NCBI RefSeq assembly: GCF_027947575.1 | Contig: NZ_CP116256.1 | Location: 744,001 to 808,000, forward strand | DNA length: 64,000 nucleotides | Reading direction: 5' to 3' | DNA from: Streptomyces rubrogriseus | Lineage (GTDB): Bacteria; Actinomycetota; Actinomycetes; Streptomycetales; Streptomycetaceae | Part shown: positions 55,634 through 64,000 of the stretch, piece after piece | Position numbering within the stretch: the stretch's first letter is position 1 | Layout: every line of letters starts with the position of its first letter | The notes under the pieces: generated by a model | What the model was told of the DNA's origin: nothing | Database searches by the model: none | What the model saw: only the letters and a program-made list of their open reading frames with translations | Translations under genes and position numbers: made by a program

Positions 55634-56614
55634 CTACAACCGCTCGATCCCCCGCGGAGCCATCCGCGGCGCCCGCCTCCCCGGCACCCGCCCACTCAGC
55701 AACACCAACCGAGCCGCCCGATGCCGCTGCCCCGCATACGGCTCGAGCAGCCGCAGCATCTCCGCGTCGTCCGCATACCGGTCCCCACCCAGCGCGAACC
55801 CCACGATCCCCGGCAGATGCAGATCCCCCACCGTCACCGCGTCCGGCGCCCCATGACTGCGCTGCACGGTCTCCGCCGACGTCCACGGCCCCACCCCCGG
55901 AACGAGCTCCAGCCGCTCCCGCGCCGCCGCCGGCTCCATCCCCGCCGCCTCCTCCAGCCGCGCGGCGACCCGCACGGCCCGCAGGATCGTCGACGCCCGC
56001 TTGTCGTCCACCCCGGCCAGATGCCACTCCCAGGACGGGATCAGCGCCCACGTCCGCGCCGCCGGCATCACACACATCCGCCCGGGCGCGGGCCCCGGCG
56101 CCGGCTCGCCGAACTTCCGTACCAGCAGCCGCCACGCCTGGTACGCCTCCAGCGTCGTGACCTTCTGCTCCAGGATCGACGGGATCAACGACTCCAGCAC
56201 CAGCCCGGTCCGCGTCAGCCGCAGCCCCGGCCGCCGATGGGCCGTGACCGCCAGCAGCCGGTGCCGAGGCACGAACGCGGACGGGTCGTCCTCGGCGCCC
56301 AGCATCAGCGGCAGGCGCTCCAGCAGCCACTCGGCCCCGGGCCCCCAGGCCTCGCCCCGTACCTCGCCGCCGCGCGCGGTGACCCGCAGCGTGCCCGGCC
56401 CGGCGGGCGTCCGGCCGGTCCGCCACACCGACCCGTCCGGCATCGTCCGGAACGTCGGATCGCCCGGCCCGCGCCGCAGCGGACCGAGCACCAGCCCCAG
56501 GTCCAGCGGCCCGTCCGGCGCCCACACCCGTACCCGGCCCGGCGCGAGCGCCTGCCGGGGTATCCCGTCGCGCACGACGGCGCGCGGGGGCCGGGGAGCG
56601 AAACGTCCTGCCAC
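55634..56614 (-). CDS. AlkA-like DNA glycosylase (HhH-GPD)
   Basis: 326 residues; base-excision-repair glycosylase removing alkylated bases such as 3-methyladenine. An N-terminal beta domain precedes the helix-hairpin-helix LELVPGVGPWTSAETVQRS, followed by the catalytic Asp in DAVTVGDLHLPGIVGFALGG (GPD motif). SILEQKVTTLEAYQAWR is the conserved helical entry. GTG 56614. The C-terminus is Arg/Pro-rich (GRVPGRRAPRMAPRG). Confidence 0.88.
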   Translation of the reverse strand: MAGRFAPRPPRAVVRDGIPRQALAPGRVRVWAPDGPLDLGLVLGPLRRGPGDPTFRTMPDGSVWRTGRTPAGPGTLRVTARGGEVRGEAWGPGAEWLLERLPLMLGAEDDPSAFVPRHRLLAVTAHRRPGLRLTRTGLVLESLIPSILEQKVTTLEAYQAWRLLVRKFGEPAPGPAPGRMCVMPAARTWALIPSWEWHLAGVDDKRASTILRAVRVAARLEEAAGMEPAAARERLELVPGVGPWTSAETVQRSHGAPDAVTVGDLHLPGIVGFALGGDRYADDAEMLRLLEPYAGQRHRAARLVLLSGRVPGRRAPRMAPRGIERL

Positions 56615-56631
56615 GAGTGAGGTCCTTGGGC

Positions 56632-56691
56632 GAATGGGGAAGAGGAGACGAGGAGAGAGGAGAGCTGAGACGAGGAGAAACGGAGAAGGGA
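56632..56691 (+). repeat. 60-bp polypurine tract
   Basis: 54 of 60 bases on the plus strand are A or G, with GAGACGAGGAGA repeated twice. It lies between the end of fbiB and the start of the AlkA-like gene (both minus strand), so the transcript there would be pyrimidine-rich. Such tracts can adopt triplex structure in vitro. Confidence 0.7.
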
Positions 56692-56712
56692 GCCCCTACG
56701 AGGGTAGAGGGC

Positions 56713-58056
56713 TCACCGCACCTCGATGAACGCCTCCGCGTCCCGCTCCGGCCTTGCCTTCGGCTCCTCGGCGGGATGGCCGACCGCCACCGCCCCCATC
56801 GGGTCCCAGTCGCCCGGCAGCCCCAGCACCTCCCGCACGACGTCCCGGCAGAACATCGTCGAGGACACCCACGCGGAGCCCAGCCGCTCCCCGGCGAGCG
56901 CGACGAGCAGGTTCTGCACCCCTGCGCCGGTGGCGACCACGAACATCTCCCGCTCGGCCGCGTCGCGGCGCACGTCCCCGTAGGTGTGCGAGCCGTCCAT
57001 GACCAGGCAGGGGACGACGAGGTAGGGCGCGTTGCGCAGGACGTCGCCGCGCCGCACGCGCTTGGCGACGGACTCCTCGCTCTTGCCGTCGCGCCGCAGG
57101 TCCGCGATCCAGGCGTCGCGCATCGCGTCGAGGAGCCGGGTGCGGGCCTCCCCGGACTCCAGGAGCACGAACCGCCACGGCGTCGTGTGGTGCGGCGCCG
57201 GCGCGGTCACCGCCGCGGCCACCGCCCGCCGTACGGCGCCGGGATCGACCGGCTCGTCCGTGAAGGCCCGCACCGTACGACGCTGGGTGACCGCCTGGCG
57301 CACCGCCTCCGAGGTGCCGAGGCGGAACATGTCGTCGCGCGCGCCGCGCACCATCGCCCGCGCGCCCTCGCCGTCGTCCTCGGCGACCACCTGCGGCAGC
57401 CCGCGCAGGACGGCGACGGGCAGGCCCGCGGCCTTGCCCTTGACCAGGTCGCCCGCGGCGGCCAGCTCGTCCGCGGTGGCGACGACGGTGGCGCCGAGCG
57501 GATTGCCGTACGCGTCCGTGCCGCCGCGCAGGTCGTCCAGGACGCGGACGCCCGCGGCACCGATCGCCACGTCCGTGAGCCCGGCCCGCCAGGGGCGCCC
57601 GAAGGTGTCGGTGACGATGACGCCGACGTCCACACCGAGCGTGTCGCGGAGTCCCTCGCGGATGCCGCGCGCGGAGGCGTCGGGGTCCTCGGGGAGCAGC
57701 AGTACGGTCCCGGCCGGGGTGTTGGAGGCGTCGACGCCCGCCGCCGCCATGACCAGGCCCTGGCGGTTCTCGACGATGCGCAGCGGGCCGCGCCGGGCCA
57801 CCACCCGGACGGTCTCCGCGTCGATCGCGGCCTCCCGGTCGGCGGCCTCGACGACCCGGCCCTCGGCCTTGGACACGATCTTGGACGTGACGAGCAGCAC
57901 GTCCCCGTCGGCCAGCGCGGGCTCGGCGGCCGCGATCAGCTTGGCCAGGTCGTCGCCGGGCCGCACCTCGGGCAGCCCGGGCAGCGCCCACACCCGGTAG
58001 CCGTCCCGGTCGGCGCCCCGGCGGCCGGGAGCGGCGTCGCGCGTCCCGTCGCTCAT
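56713..58056 (-). CDS. fbiB: coenzyme F420:L-glutamate ligase / dehydro-F420-0 reductase
   Basis: 447-residue bifunctional enzyme. The N-terminal CofE domain (about 1-250; [48 protein letters not shown]) adds glutamates to F420-0. The C-terminal FMN nitroreductase domain (about 255-447; [46 protein letters not shown]) reduces dehydro-F420-0, as in mycobacterial FbiB. ATG 58056 has GGGAGG close upstream and overlaps the fbiA stop (ATGA). Archaeal CofE lacks the second domain. Confidence 0.94.
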   Translation of the reverse strand: MSDGTRDAAPGRRGADRDGYRVWALPGLPEVRPGDDLAKLIAAAEPALADGDVLLVTSKIVSKAEGRVVEAADREAAIDAETVRVVARRGPLRIVENRQGLVMAAAGVDASNTPAGTVLLLPEDPDASARGIREGLRDTLGVDVGVIVTDTFGRPWRAGLTDVAIGAAGVRVLDDLRGGTDAYGNPLGATVVATADELAAAGDLVKGKAAGLPVAVLRGLPQVVAEDDGEGARAMVRGARDDMFRLGTSEAVRQAVTQRRTVRAFTDEPVDPGAVRRAVAAAVTAPAPHHTTPWRFVLLESGEARTRLLDAMRDAWIADLRRDGKSEESVAKRVRRGDVLRNAPYLVVPCLVMDGSHTYGDVRRDAAEREMFVVATGAGVQNLLVALAGERLGSAWVSSTMFCRDVVREVLGLPGDWDPMGAVAVGHPAEEPKARPERDAEAFIEVR

Positions 58057-59012
58057 GCCTCCCGCACCTCCTCCGCCAGCGTCAGCGCCTCCCGGGCCAT
58101 CTGCGCCGTCGCGTCGAGGTCGGTCATCATCAGCGGTACGGCGCGGCAGAGGACGCCGGCCGCCCTGACCCGGGTGACGGCGTCCGCGTCGACCGTGTCG
58201 ACCAGCCAGCCGTCGAGCAGGCCCGAGCCGTAGTGCTCGGCGACCGCGGCGGCCGTGGACTCCACGCCGACCGCGGCGAGCACCTTGTCGGCCATCCCGC
58301 GCACGGGCGCGTCGCCGACGATGGGGGAGAGGCCCACCACCGGCACCCCGGCGTCGGCGATCGCCTCGCGGATGCCGGGCACGGCGAGGATCGTGCCGAT
58401 GGAGACGACCGGGTTGGAGGGCGGGAAGAGGATCACGTCCGCCTCCCCGATGGCCTCCAGGACACCGGGGGCCGGCTTGGCCTGCTCGGCGCCGACCGGC
58501 ACGACCGCCTCGGCGGGCACGGAGGCGCGCAGCCGCACCCAGTACTCCTGGAAGTGGACCGCCTTGCGCTCCCCGTCCAGCTCGACCGCGACATGCGTCT
58601 CCACGCGGTCGTCGGTCATCGGGATCAGGCGCACACCGGGCTTCCAGCGGTCGCACAGCGCCTCGGTCACCGCGCTCAGCGGAAAGCCCGCGGTGATCAT
58701 CTGCGTCCGCACGATGTGCGTGGCGAAGTCGCGGTCGCCGAGGCCGAACCACTCGGGGCCGACGCCGTACGCCGCCAGTTCCTCCTTGAGGTGGAAGGTC
58801 TCGTCGGCCCGCCCCCAGCCCTGCTCCTCGTTGATGCCGCCGCCGAGCGTGTACATCACCGTGTCGAGGTCCGGGCAGACCTTCAGCCCGAAGAGGTGGA
58901 TGTCGTCCCCGGTGTTGCCGATGACCGTGATGTCCGCGTCCGGCGCGGCCTGCCTGAGACCACGCAGGAACCGGGCACCACCGATGCCGCCTGCCAGAAC
59001 CACAATGCGCAT
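58053..59012 (-). CDS. fbiA: 2-phospho-L-lactate transferase (F420 biosynthesis)
   Basis: 319-residue CofD/FbiA enzyme that joins the lactyl or enolpyruvyl phosphate moiety to the deazaflavin Fo, giving (dehydro-)F420-0. The N-terminal nucleotide loop [16 protein letters not shown] and [22 protein letters not shown] are diagnostic; [13 protein letters not shown] contacts the diphosphate. ATG 59012. Translationally coupled to fbiB. Confidence 0.95.
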   Translation of the reverse strand: MRIVVLAGGIGGARFLRGLRQAAPDADITVIGNTGDDIHLFGLKVCPDLDTVMYTLGGGINEEQGWGRADETFHLKEELAAYGVGPEWFGLGDRDFATHIVRTQMITAGFPLSAVTEALCDRWKPGVRLIPMTDDRVETHVAVELDGERKAVHFQEYWVRLRASVPAEAVVPVGAEQAKPAPGVLEAIGEADVILFPPSNPVVSIGTILAVPGIREAIADAGVPVVGLSPIVGDAPVRGMADKVLAAVGVESTAAAVAEHYGSGLLDGWLVDTVDADAVTRVRAAGVLCRAVPLMMTDLDATAQMAREALTLAEEVREA

Positions 59013-59043
59013 GGCCCCAGTCTTGCAGGCGGGTACGACAGTG

Positions 59044-59100
59044 CGTCAGCCAGTCGTCACCGCGTCAGCCAGTCGTCACCGCGTCAGCCGGTCGTGACCG
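59044..59100. repeat. 19-bp tandem repeat spanning a stop codon
   Basis: Three units of CGTCAGCCAGTCGTCACCG (two exact, third with three changes). The third unit contains the last codons and TGA stop of the cysteine dioxygenase gene, so the two extra units are copies of the coding end lying downstream of the stop. Confidence 0.85.
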
Positions 59101-59578
59101 CGGCGGCCGAGCACTGCGGGGAGTGCATGGGCATCTCGGTCAGGCCCGGGTAGTAGACGTGCAGGCTGACCGCCGGCTCCAGCGCGTCGTTGACCACCTC
59201 GTGCACGTACCCCGGCGCGAACACGCGCTGCGTACCGGCGTCCAACGCGCGCGTGCCGCGCTCCGTGCGCTCGGTGAGGGTGCCCTCCAGGACCGTCCAC
59301 ACGCCGGAGGAGGGGCCGTGGTCGTGGCGTCCGCTGCCCTGTCCCGGCAGCCAGGACAGCAGCCAGACCTCGTACCCGGGGCCGGTGCGCAGCCGGTGGT
59401 ACCAGCGGGTCGTCGCGTCGTACCGGACGAGGTGGCCCCACTCGGAGCGGTCGGCGGCGACGGAGCGGAGCAGACCGGCGAACTCGGCGACGGTGGCCGG
59501 GTGCTCGCGCGGAGCCTGCAGCAGGTGGGGGACTTCGAGGATGTCGCCGGCGATCTGGAGGTCGCTGTCGCTGTTCAT
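59084..59578 (-). CDS. cysteine dioxygenase (cupin)
   Basis: 164-residue cupin oxidising L-cysteine to cysteine sulfinate. The iron site is visible in GRHDHGPSSGVWTVLEGTLTE (two His) and FAPGYVHEVVNDA (third His); WLLSWLPGQGS precedes the first. Size and motifs fit bacterial CDO rather than mercaptopropionate dioxygenase, though that is not excluded. ATG 59578 has GAGGAA about 13 bases upstream. A Cys-rich leader ORF precedes it by 124 bp and probably controls it. Confidence 0.87.
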   Translation of the reverse strand: MNSDSDLQIAGDILEVPHLLQAPREHPATVAEFAGLLRSVAADRSEWGHLVRYDATTRWYHRLRTGPGYEVWLLSWLPGQGSGRHDHGPSSGVWTVLEGTLTERTERGTRALDAGTQRVFAPGYVHEVVNDALEPAVSLHVYYPGLTEMPMHSPQCSAAAVTTG

Positions 59579-59702
59579 GGGTGCGGTGGTTCCTCAACGG
59601 AAGAGTGCGGCTGAGCGGAGCGAATGACGAAGCACGCCCTGGTGGGGCGGGAACGGAGCAGTCGAGTCGCGTGGACTCGGGGACAGCCGGAGCGCGGTTG
59701 GC

Positions 59703-59798
59703 TCAACAGCTGGAACAGCGGCAACAGCTACAGCGAGCGCGGGCAGCACCGTGGGACCCGGCGATGCGGGTCGAGGCGAGCACCAAGTTCGCGAGCAT
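59703..59798 (-). CDS. cysteine-rich leader peptide upstream of cysteine dioxygenase
   Basis: A 31-codon ORF, ATG 59798 to TGA 59703, whose last nine residues include five cysteines: the end reads RCSCCRCSSC. Four of the five Cys codons are TGT, the rare Cys codon in this GC-rich genome. A promoter-like TTGACA-N17-TGTCCT ends seven bases before the ATG, so the transcript would be leaderless. In mycobacteria, leaderless poly-Cys short ORFs act as cysteine-sensing attenuators (established there; inferred here). A hairpin (CGAGTC-N5-GACTCG, 59663-59679) lies 23 bases beyond its stop. Confidence 0.72.
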   Translation of the reverse strand: MLANLVLASTRIAGSHGAARARCSCCRCSSC

Positions 59799-59805
59799 GC
59801 CCCCA

Positions 59806-59834
59806 AGGACAGCGGTTCACACAGGCACTGTCAA
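59806..59834 (-). promoter_or_regulatory. promoter of the cysteine leader and dioxygenase
   Basis: On the minus strand TTGACA (59834-59829) and TGTCCT (59811-59806) are separated by 17 bp. The -35 is a perfect consensus. The predicted transcription start falls at or next to the leader ATG (59798). Confidence 0.6.
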
Positions 59835-60162
59835 CTCGATGACCGTTATGTGGGACATGTTTCACCTCATCCGGTTGATCGTCCTGCCGAAAGGTTTGCT
59901 CAGACGGCTTCCGGGACACATGGCGCACAAGCCGGGCGCACAACCCCCGTTGCGATCCCGTGATCCGAATGTGATCAGGTTCGCTTCGGCGCGTGTATCG
60001 GAACGGGATCGAACGCCGGGTCGTCCTTCCTGGTGCGGGCGCGAATCGGGGCGGGTGTCCCGGTGGACCTCATTGGTATGTCGAGGTTTATGGCGATTTG
60101 AACACTTACTGCATGGGCTTGGTTCCGCAGAGTGAATAAGGGGCCCAATAGCAGATCTCGGC
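59835..60162. other. whiB upstream region without a gene
   Basis: 328 bp, less GC-rich than average, between the leader-ORF promoter and the proximal whiB promoter. Short frames are open, but none has codon bias or a convincing start. Long upstream regions are usual for developmental genes, and an upstream second whiB promoter could lie here, but I cannot place it. Confidence 0.45.
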
Positions 60163-60192
60163 TTGACTCGCCCGGAGCAGCACACTTGTAAT
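60163..60192 (+). promoter_or_regulatory. whiB-proximal promoter
   Basis: TTGACT (60163-60168), 18 bp, TGTAAT (60187-60192): five of six matches to each vegetative hexamer. Predicted start about 60199, giving a leader of about 67 bases before the whiB ATG. Confidence 0.6.
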
Positions 60193-60265
60193 TTCACTCG
60201 TGTCGTTCAGCCGGAATCGGTAACGGCTAGATCACGGGGACGCGAAAGACAGACGAGGGGCGCAC

Positions 60266-60529
60266 ATGACCGAGCTGGTGCAGCAACTGCTGGTCGACGA
60301 CGCGGACGAGGAACTCGGCTGGCAGGAGCGCGCACTGTGCGCCCAGACCGACCCCGAGTCCTTCTTCCCCGAGAAGGGCGGCTCCACCCGCGAGGCCAAG
60401 AAGGTCTGCCTGGCCTGTGAGGTCCGCTCCGAATGCCTCGAGTACGCCCTTGCCAACGACGAGCGCTTCGGCATCTGGGGCGGCCTGTCCGAGAGGGAAC
60501 GCCGCCGTCTCAAGAAGGCCGCGGTCTGA
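60266..60529 (+). CDS. whiB: WhiB sporulation regulator
   Basis: 87-residue Wbl-family iron-sulfur protein. Four Cys ligands (Cys25, Cys48, Cys51, Cys57) bind a [4Fe-4S] cluster; the GIWGGL turn follows at 69-74 and the basic ERERRRLKKAAV tail contacts DNA. WhiB works with WhiA at promoters needed for aerial-hypha septation and sporulation in Streptomyces (established). The sequence matches my memory of S. coelicolor WhiB. ATG 60266 has GAGGGG 6 bases upstream. Confidence 0.97.
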   Translation: MTELVQQLLVDDADEELGWQERALCAQTDPESFFPEKGGSTREAKKVCLACEVRSECLEYALANDERFGIWGGLSERERRRLKKAAV

Positions 60530-60717
60530 AAGCGCCGCCCGACGCGGCGGCGGAAACGGCCCGAACAGCGAGAACGGCCCGTCGCGGGTGGGTTGTCCAC
60601 AGGCGGCGGGCCCTCTTGCTGCCCAGCCGATAGTGTGGGCGCTCGTCCGAGACGCCCCGCCACCCTCAACGGGCACGGGCGTCCACCGCAGTCCACCGAA
60701 CCGGGGCCCGTACCTCG

Positions 60718-63700
60718 ATGTCCGTGCAGAGTCACCCGGCAGCCCAGCAAGACCTCGCTGCCGCACCTGAGTTCCCGCGTCACGTGGTGACCGCGGTCCT
60801 CGTCGCCCACGACGGAGCCCGCTGGCTGCCCGACGCGCTCGCCGGGCTGCTGGGCCAGGAGCGCCCCGTCCAGTACGCCGTGGCCGCCGACACCGGCAGC
60901 GCCGACGACTCCTCCCGGCTGGTCGCCGAAGCCCTCGGCGACGACCGAGTGCTCCACCTCGCCCGGCGCACCGGCTTCGGCCAGGCCGTGGAGGAGGCCG
61001 CCCGCACCGCCCCCGTCCTCACCCCCGAGGACCTCCCGTACCTGAGGCGGCCCAGCGGCTGGGACCCCGTCACCCGCTCCTGGCGCGACGACGCCTACGA
61101 CATGCCGGAGCTTCCCCACGGGGAACCGGTCCAGTGGCTGTGGCTGCTGCACGACGACTGCGCCCCCGAACCCGAGGCCCTCGCCCAGCTGCTGCGCGTC
61201 GTGGACACCGAGTACGAACTCGGCCGCGACGACGTCGCCGTCGTCGGCCCCAAACTGCGCGGCTGGTACGACCGCAGGCAGTTGCTGGAGGTCGGCGTCT
61301 CCATCGCCAACTCCGGCCGCCGCTGGACCGGCCTGGACCGCCGCGAGCAGGACCAGGGCCAGCACGACCACGTCAGGACCGTGCTGTCGGTGTCCACCGC
61401 CGGCATGCTGATCCGGCGCGACGTCTTCGAGCGGCTCGGCGGATTCGACCGCAGGCTGCCCCTGATGCGCGACGACGTCGACCTGTGCTGGCGCGCGCAC
61501 GCCGCCGGACTGCGCGTCCTCGTCGCCCCGGAGGCGGTCGTCCGCCACGCCGAGGCGGCCTCGCGCGAACGCCGCGCCGTCGACTGCGCGGGGCGCACCA
61601 CCGCCTCACCGCACAAGGTGGACAAGGCCGGCGCCGTCCACACCCTTTTGGTCAACGTCCGCACCGCCGTCCTGCCGTGGGTGCTGCTGCGCGTCGTCCT
61701 CGGCACGCTGCTGCGCACCGTCGCCTACCTCGTCGGCAAGGTTCCCGGTCAGGCCCTCGACGAGATCCGGGGCCTGCTGGGCGTCCTGCTGCGGCCCGAG
61801 CGGATCATCGCGGGCCGTCGCGAACGCGGCCGCCCGCAGGTCGAGAAGGACGAACTGCGGCCCCTGTTCCCGCCCCCGGGCGCGACCGTCCGGGCCACCG
61901 TCGAGCAGGTCGCGGGCGACCTCTTCGGCAGCTCGGACGCCGAGGCCGCCGCGGGCGCCGGACGGCACGGCGGGGGCATCGAGTCCGGACCGGGCGGCGA
62001 CGACGCCGACTTCCTGGAGATCGAGCAGTTCGCCCGCCTCAAGCGCATCGCCCGCAAGCCCGGCCCGGTGCTCTTCCTGGTGCTGCTGCTCGTCTCGCTG
62101 GCCGCCTGCCGGGCGCTCCTCGGCGGCGGTGCCCTGGCGGGCGGCGCGCTGCTGCCCGCACCGGCCGGCGCCGGTGAGCTGTGGTCGCGGTACGTGGACG
62201 GCTGGCACACGGTCGGCGCCGGCGGCACCGCCTCCGCACCGCCCTACCTGGCGATCGTCGCCACCGTCGCCTCCCTGCTGCTCGGTTCCACCGGACTCGC
62301 CGTCACCCTGCTGATGGTCTGCTCGGTGCCGCTGGCCGGTGCCACCGCGTACTTCGCCTCCCGCCCGCTGGTCCCCTCCCGGCTGCTGCGCGCCTGGGCC
62401 GCCGTCGCCTACGCCTTCCTGCCCGCCGCCACCGGCGCGCTCGCCGGCGGCCGCATCGGCACCGCCGTCCTCGCCGTACTGCTGCCGCTCATCGCGCGCG
62501 CGGGCGTCGCGGCGGCCGGCCTGTCGGGCTCCTCCGGCGCCCGCGGCAGCTGGCGCGCCACCTGGGCGTACGCACTGCTCCTCACCGTCACCACCGCCTT
62601 CACGCCCGTGGTGTGGCCCGTGGCGCTGGTCCTCGGCATCGGGGTGCTCGCCCTGCGCCGCGGCGAGATCACGGCGTACGGGCCGCGCTTCCTCGCCCAG
62701 CTCGGCACCCCGCTGCTGCTGCTCGCCCCCTGGTCGTTGTCGCTGCTGCCGTTCGGCTTCTTCGACGAGGCCGGGCTCGAGTACGGCTCCTCGGCCGCCT
62801 CCGCCCTCGACCTGCTCGGCGCCAGCCCCGGCGGCCCCGGCACGGTGGGCGGGCTGCTCCTCCTCGGCATCGTGCTGGCCGCGCTGGCCGCCCTGCTGCG
62901 CTCCGAGCGGCAGTTGGGCGTCCGGACGGCCTGGGCCGTCGCCCTGGTGGCTCTGGTCTTCTCGGTGCTGTCCAACCGCTCGGCCTGGGCCGGCCCCGCC
63001 ACCCTCGTCTACGGCATCGCCCTGCTGTCCGCCGCGACCCTCGGCGCCGACGGGGCGCGTTTCCGCGTGGCCGAGCAGAGCTTCGGCTGGCGCCAGCCGG
63101 TCGCCGCCCTGATCGCCCTCGCCTCGGCCCTCGGCCCGCTGATCGCCGCCGCCGGCTGGATGTTCGGCGGCGCCGACGGCCCCGTGGAGCGCCGCGATCC
63201 GGTGCAGGTGCCCGCGTTCGTCGCCGAGGAGAGCCACACCCGCGACCAGGCCCGCACCCTCGTCCTCGACAGCGACTCCGCCGCGCACGTGGGCTACATG
63301 CTGGTCCGCGGCTCCGGCGCCCGCCTCGGCGACGGCGAACTGGCCTCCGGCGACGGCGGGAACAGCACGCTGGACAAGGTCGTCGCCAACCTCGTGGCCG
63401 GCTCCGGCGCCGACCAGGCCGACCAGCTCGGCGGGTTCGCCGTGCGCTACGTGCTCGTGCACAAGGGCGCTCCCCGCGAGGTCATGCGCGTCCTGGACGC
63501 CACGCCCGGACTGAGCAGGCTCAGCCAGCAGGACGGCAGCGGACTGTGGCGGGTGGACCGGGAGGTCGCGCGCGCGACCATCGTCTCCGGCGACAAGGCC
63601 GCAGCCGGGAAATCCGGTGGCGGCGAGCCCGAGCCCGTGGCGGCCGGACCGGTGGAGATCCACACCGACATCAAGGGCGGCCCCGAGGGCCGTGTGCTGC

Positions 63701-64000
63701 GCCTCGCGGACACCGCCGCCGAGGGCTGGACCGCCACCCTGGACGGCAAGCCGCTCACCCGCACCACGGTCGACGGCTGGGCCCAGGGCTTCCAACTCCC
63801 CGCCTCCGGCGGTCGGCTGGACGTCACCTACGACGACCCGTTCACGCACACGGCCTGGCTGTGGGCGCAGGGACTCCTCGCCGTCGTCCTGGTCGTCCTC
63901 GCCCTGCCCGGCAGGCGCCGTGACGTCGACGACGACCTGCCCGACGAGCCGCTCGTCCCCGCCCAGCCCGTCGAGGGCGAAGGACGCCGGGCCCGGCGGC
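60718..64000 (+). CDS. very large GT2 glycosyltransferase membrane protein, 3' end beyond window
   Basis: The frame runs from ATG 60718 past the window end with no stop (at least 1,094 codons). A GT2 catalytic domain (about 20-300) has VTAVLVAHDGARWLPDALAG, the acidic WLWLLHDDCAPEPEAL and LPLMRDDVDLCWRAHAAG. A linker with PHKVDKAGAVHTL leads to about ten TM helices (about 440-830), then a large probably extracytoplasmic segment (about 840-1040) and a last TM helix (about 1043-1060). It likely transfers a sugar to a lipid-linked or wall glycan. Start choice is moderate; the ribosome site is weak. Confidence 0.85.
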   Translation, partial: MSVQSHPAAQQDLAAAPEFPRHVVTAVLVAHDGARWLPDALAGLLGQERPVQYAVAADTGSADDSSRLVAEALGDDRVLHLARRTGFGQAVEEAARTAPVLTPEDLPYLRRPSGWDPVTRSWRDDAYDMPELPHGEPVQWLWLLHDDCAPEPEALAQLLRVVDTEYELGRDDVAVVGPKLRGWYDRRQLLEVGVSIANSGRRWTGLDRREQDQGQHDHVRTVLSVSTAGMLIRRDVFERLGGFDRRLPLMRDDVDLCWRAHAAGLRVLVAPEAVVRHAEAASRERRAVDCAGRTTASPHKVDKAGAVHTLLVNVRTAVLPWVLLRVVLGTLLRTVAYLVGKVPGQALDEIRGLLGVLLRPERIIAGRRERGRPQVEKDELRPLFPPPGATVRATVEQVAGDLFGSSDAEAAAGAGRHGGGIESGPGGDDADFLEIEQFARLKRIARKPGPVLFLVLLLVSLAACRALLGGGALAGGALLPAPAGAGELWSRYVDGWHTVGAGGTASAPPYLAIVATVASLLLGSTGLAVTLLMVCSVPLAGATAYFASRPLVPSRLLRAWAAVAYAFLPAATGALAGGRIGTAVLAVLLPLIARAGVAAAGLSGSSGARGSWRATWAYALLLTVTTAFTPVVWPVALVLGIGVLALRRGEITAYGPRFLAQLGTPLLLLAPWSLSLLPFGFFDEAGLEYGSSAASALDLLGASPGGPGTVGGLLLLGIVLAALAALLRSERQLGVRTAWAVALVALVFSVLSNRSAWAGPATLVYGIALLSAATLGADGARFRVAEQSFGWRQPVAALIALASALGPLIAAAGWMFGGADGPVERRDPVQVPAFVAEESHTRDQARTLVLDSDSAAHVGYMLVRGSGARLGDGELASGDGGNSTLDKVVANLVAGSGADQADQLGGFAVRYVLVHKGAPREVMRVLDATPGLSRLSQQDGSGLWRVDREVARATIVSGDKAAAGKSGGGEPEPVAAGPVEIHTDIKGGPEGRVLRLADTAAEGWTATLDGKPLTRTTVDGWAQGFQLPASGGRLDVTYDDPFTHTAWLWAQGLLAVVLVVLALPGRRRDVDDDLPDEPLVPAQPVEGEGRRARR

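Noticed and set aside
59594..59943. Longer open frames on both strands in the gap between cysteine dioxygenase and whiB
   Set aside because: No codon bias, ribosome site or family similarity; they overlap the Cys-rich leader ORF in other frames.

Overview
The window is a high-GC actinobacterial chromosome segment, almost certainly from a Streptomyces close to S. coelicolor. The signs are a bldA-type tRNA-Leu(UAA), a whiB sporulation gene, a sigI-type sigma factor with its anti-sigma and antagonist genes, strong G/C third-position bias, frequent GTG starts and several apparently leaderless genes. I see no rRNA, insertion sequence, prophage or CRISPR array. It reads as conserved core chromosome.

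Layout. 1-4.7 kb: the 3' part of a cyclopropane-fatty-acid synthase gene and a MacB/FtsX-type ABC exporter. 5.07 kb: the bldA tRNA. 5.3-12 kb: pobA, a Bax-inhibitor-like membrane protein, small conserved proteins, a thiolase and an SGNH hydrolase. 12-16.2 kb: cystathionine beta-synthase, membrane proteins and an RpiR regulator. 16.3-21.9 kb: a histidine-utilisation operon (hutU, an M20 amidohydrolase, hutF, hutI). 22.3-24.5 kb: the sigI-like partner-switching locus, followed by a decayed VOC gene and a peptide transporter. 27-29 kb: a two-component system. 29-36.8 kb: gtrA, purK-purE, an M19 dipeptidase and a catalytically dead-looking paralogue, two VOC proteins, a CGNR protein and UDP-glucose dehydrogenase. 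37-40 kb: acyl-CoA dehydrogenase, a VWA protein and a thioesterase. 40-51.8 kb: seven LytR-CpsA-Psr (LCP) genes. 52-60 kb: a TIGR03089 protein, a peptidoglycan amidase, a sugar-nucleotide pyrophosphorylase, an AlkA-like glycosylase, fbiB-fbiA for coenzyme F420, and cysteine dioxygenase with a cysteine-rich leader ORF. 60.2-64 kb: whiB and a very large GT2 membrane protein that runs off the end.

How the genes work together. The hut genes convert urocanate to formylglutamate and probably glutamate. The LCP cluster, UDP-glucose dehydrogenase, GtrA, the sugar-nucleotide pyrophosphorylase, the peptidoglycan amidase and the GT2 protein together look like an envelope-glycopolymer region. bldA, whiB and the sigI locus are developmental or stress control.

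Most interesting non-gene signals. A 31-codon ORF ending in a Cys-rich stretch, with a leaderless-type promoter, sits in front of cysteine dioxygenase. A tandem duplication with a near-identical gene-conversion tract lies inside the LCP cluster. An M19 paralogue has lost its metal ligands. Short tandem repeats begin at the stop codons of four genes. A cluster of GTAAC half-sites lies between divergent genes.

All calls come from reading the sequence and recalled family knowledge; no database search was run.
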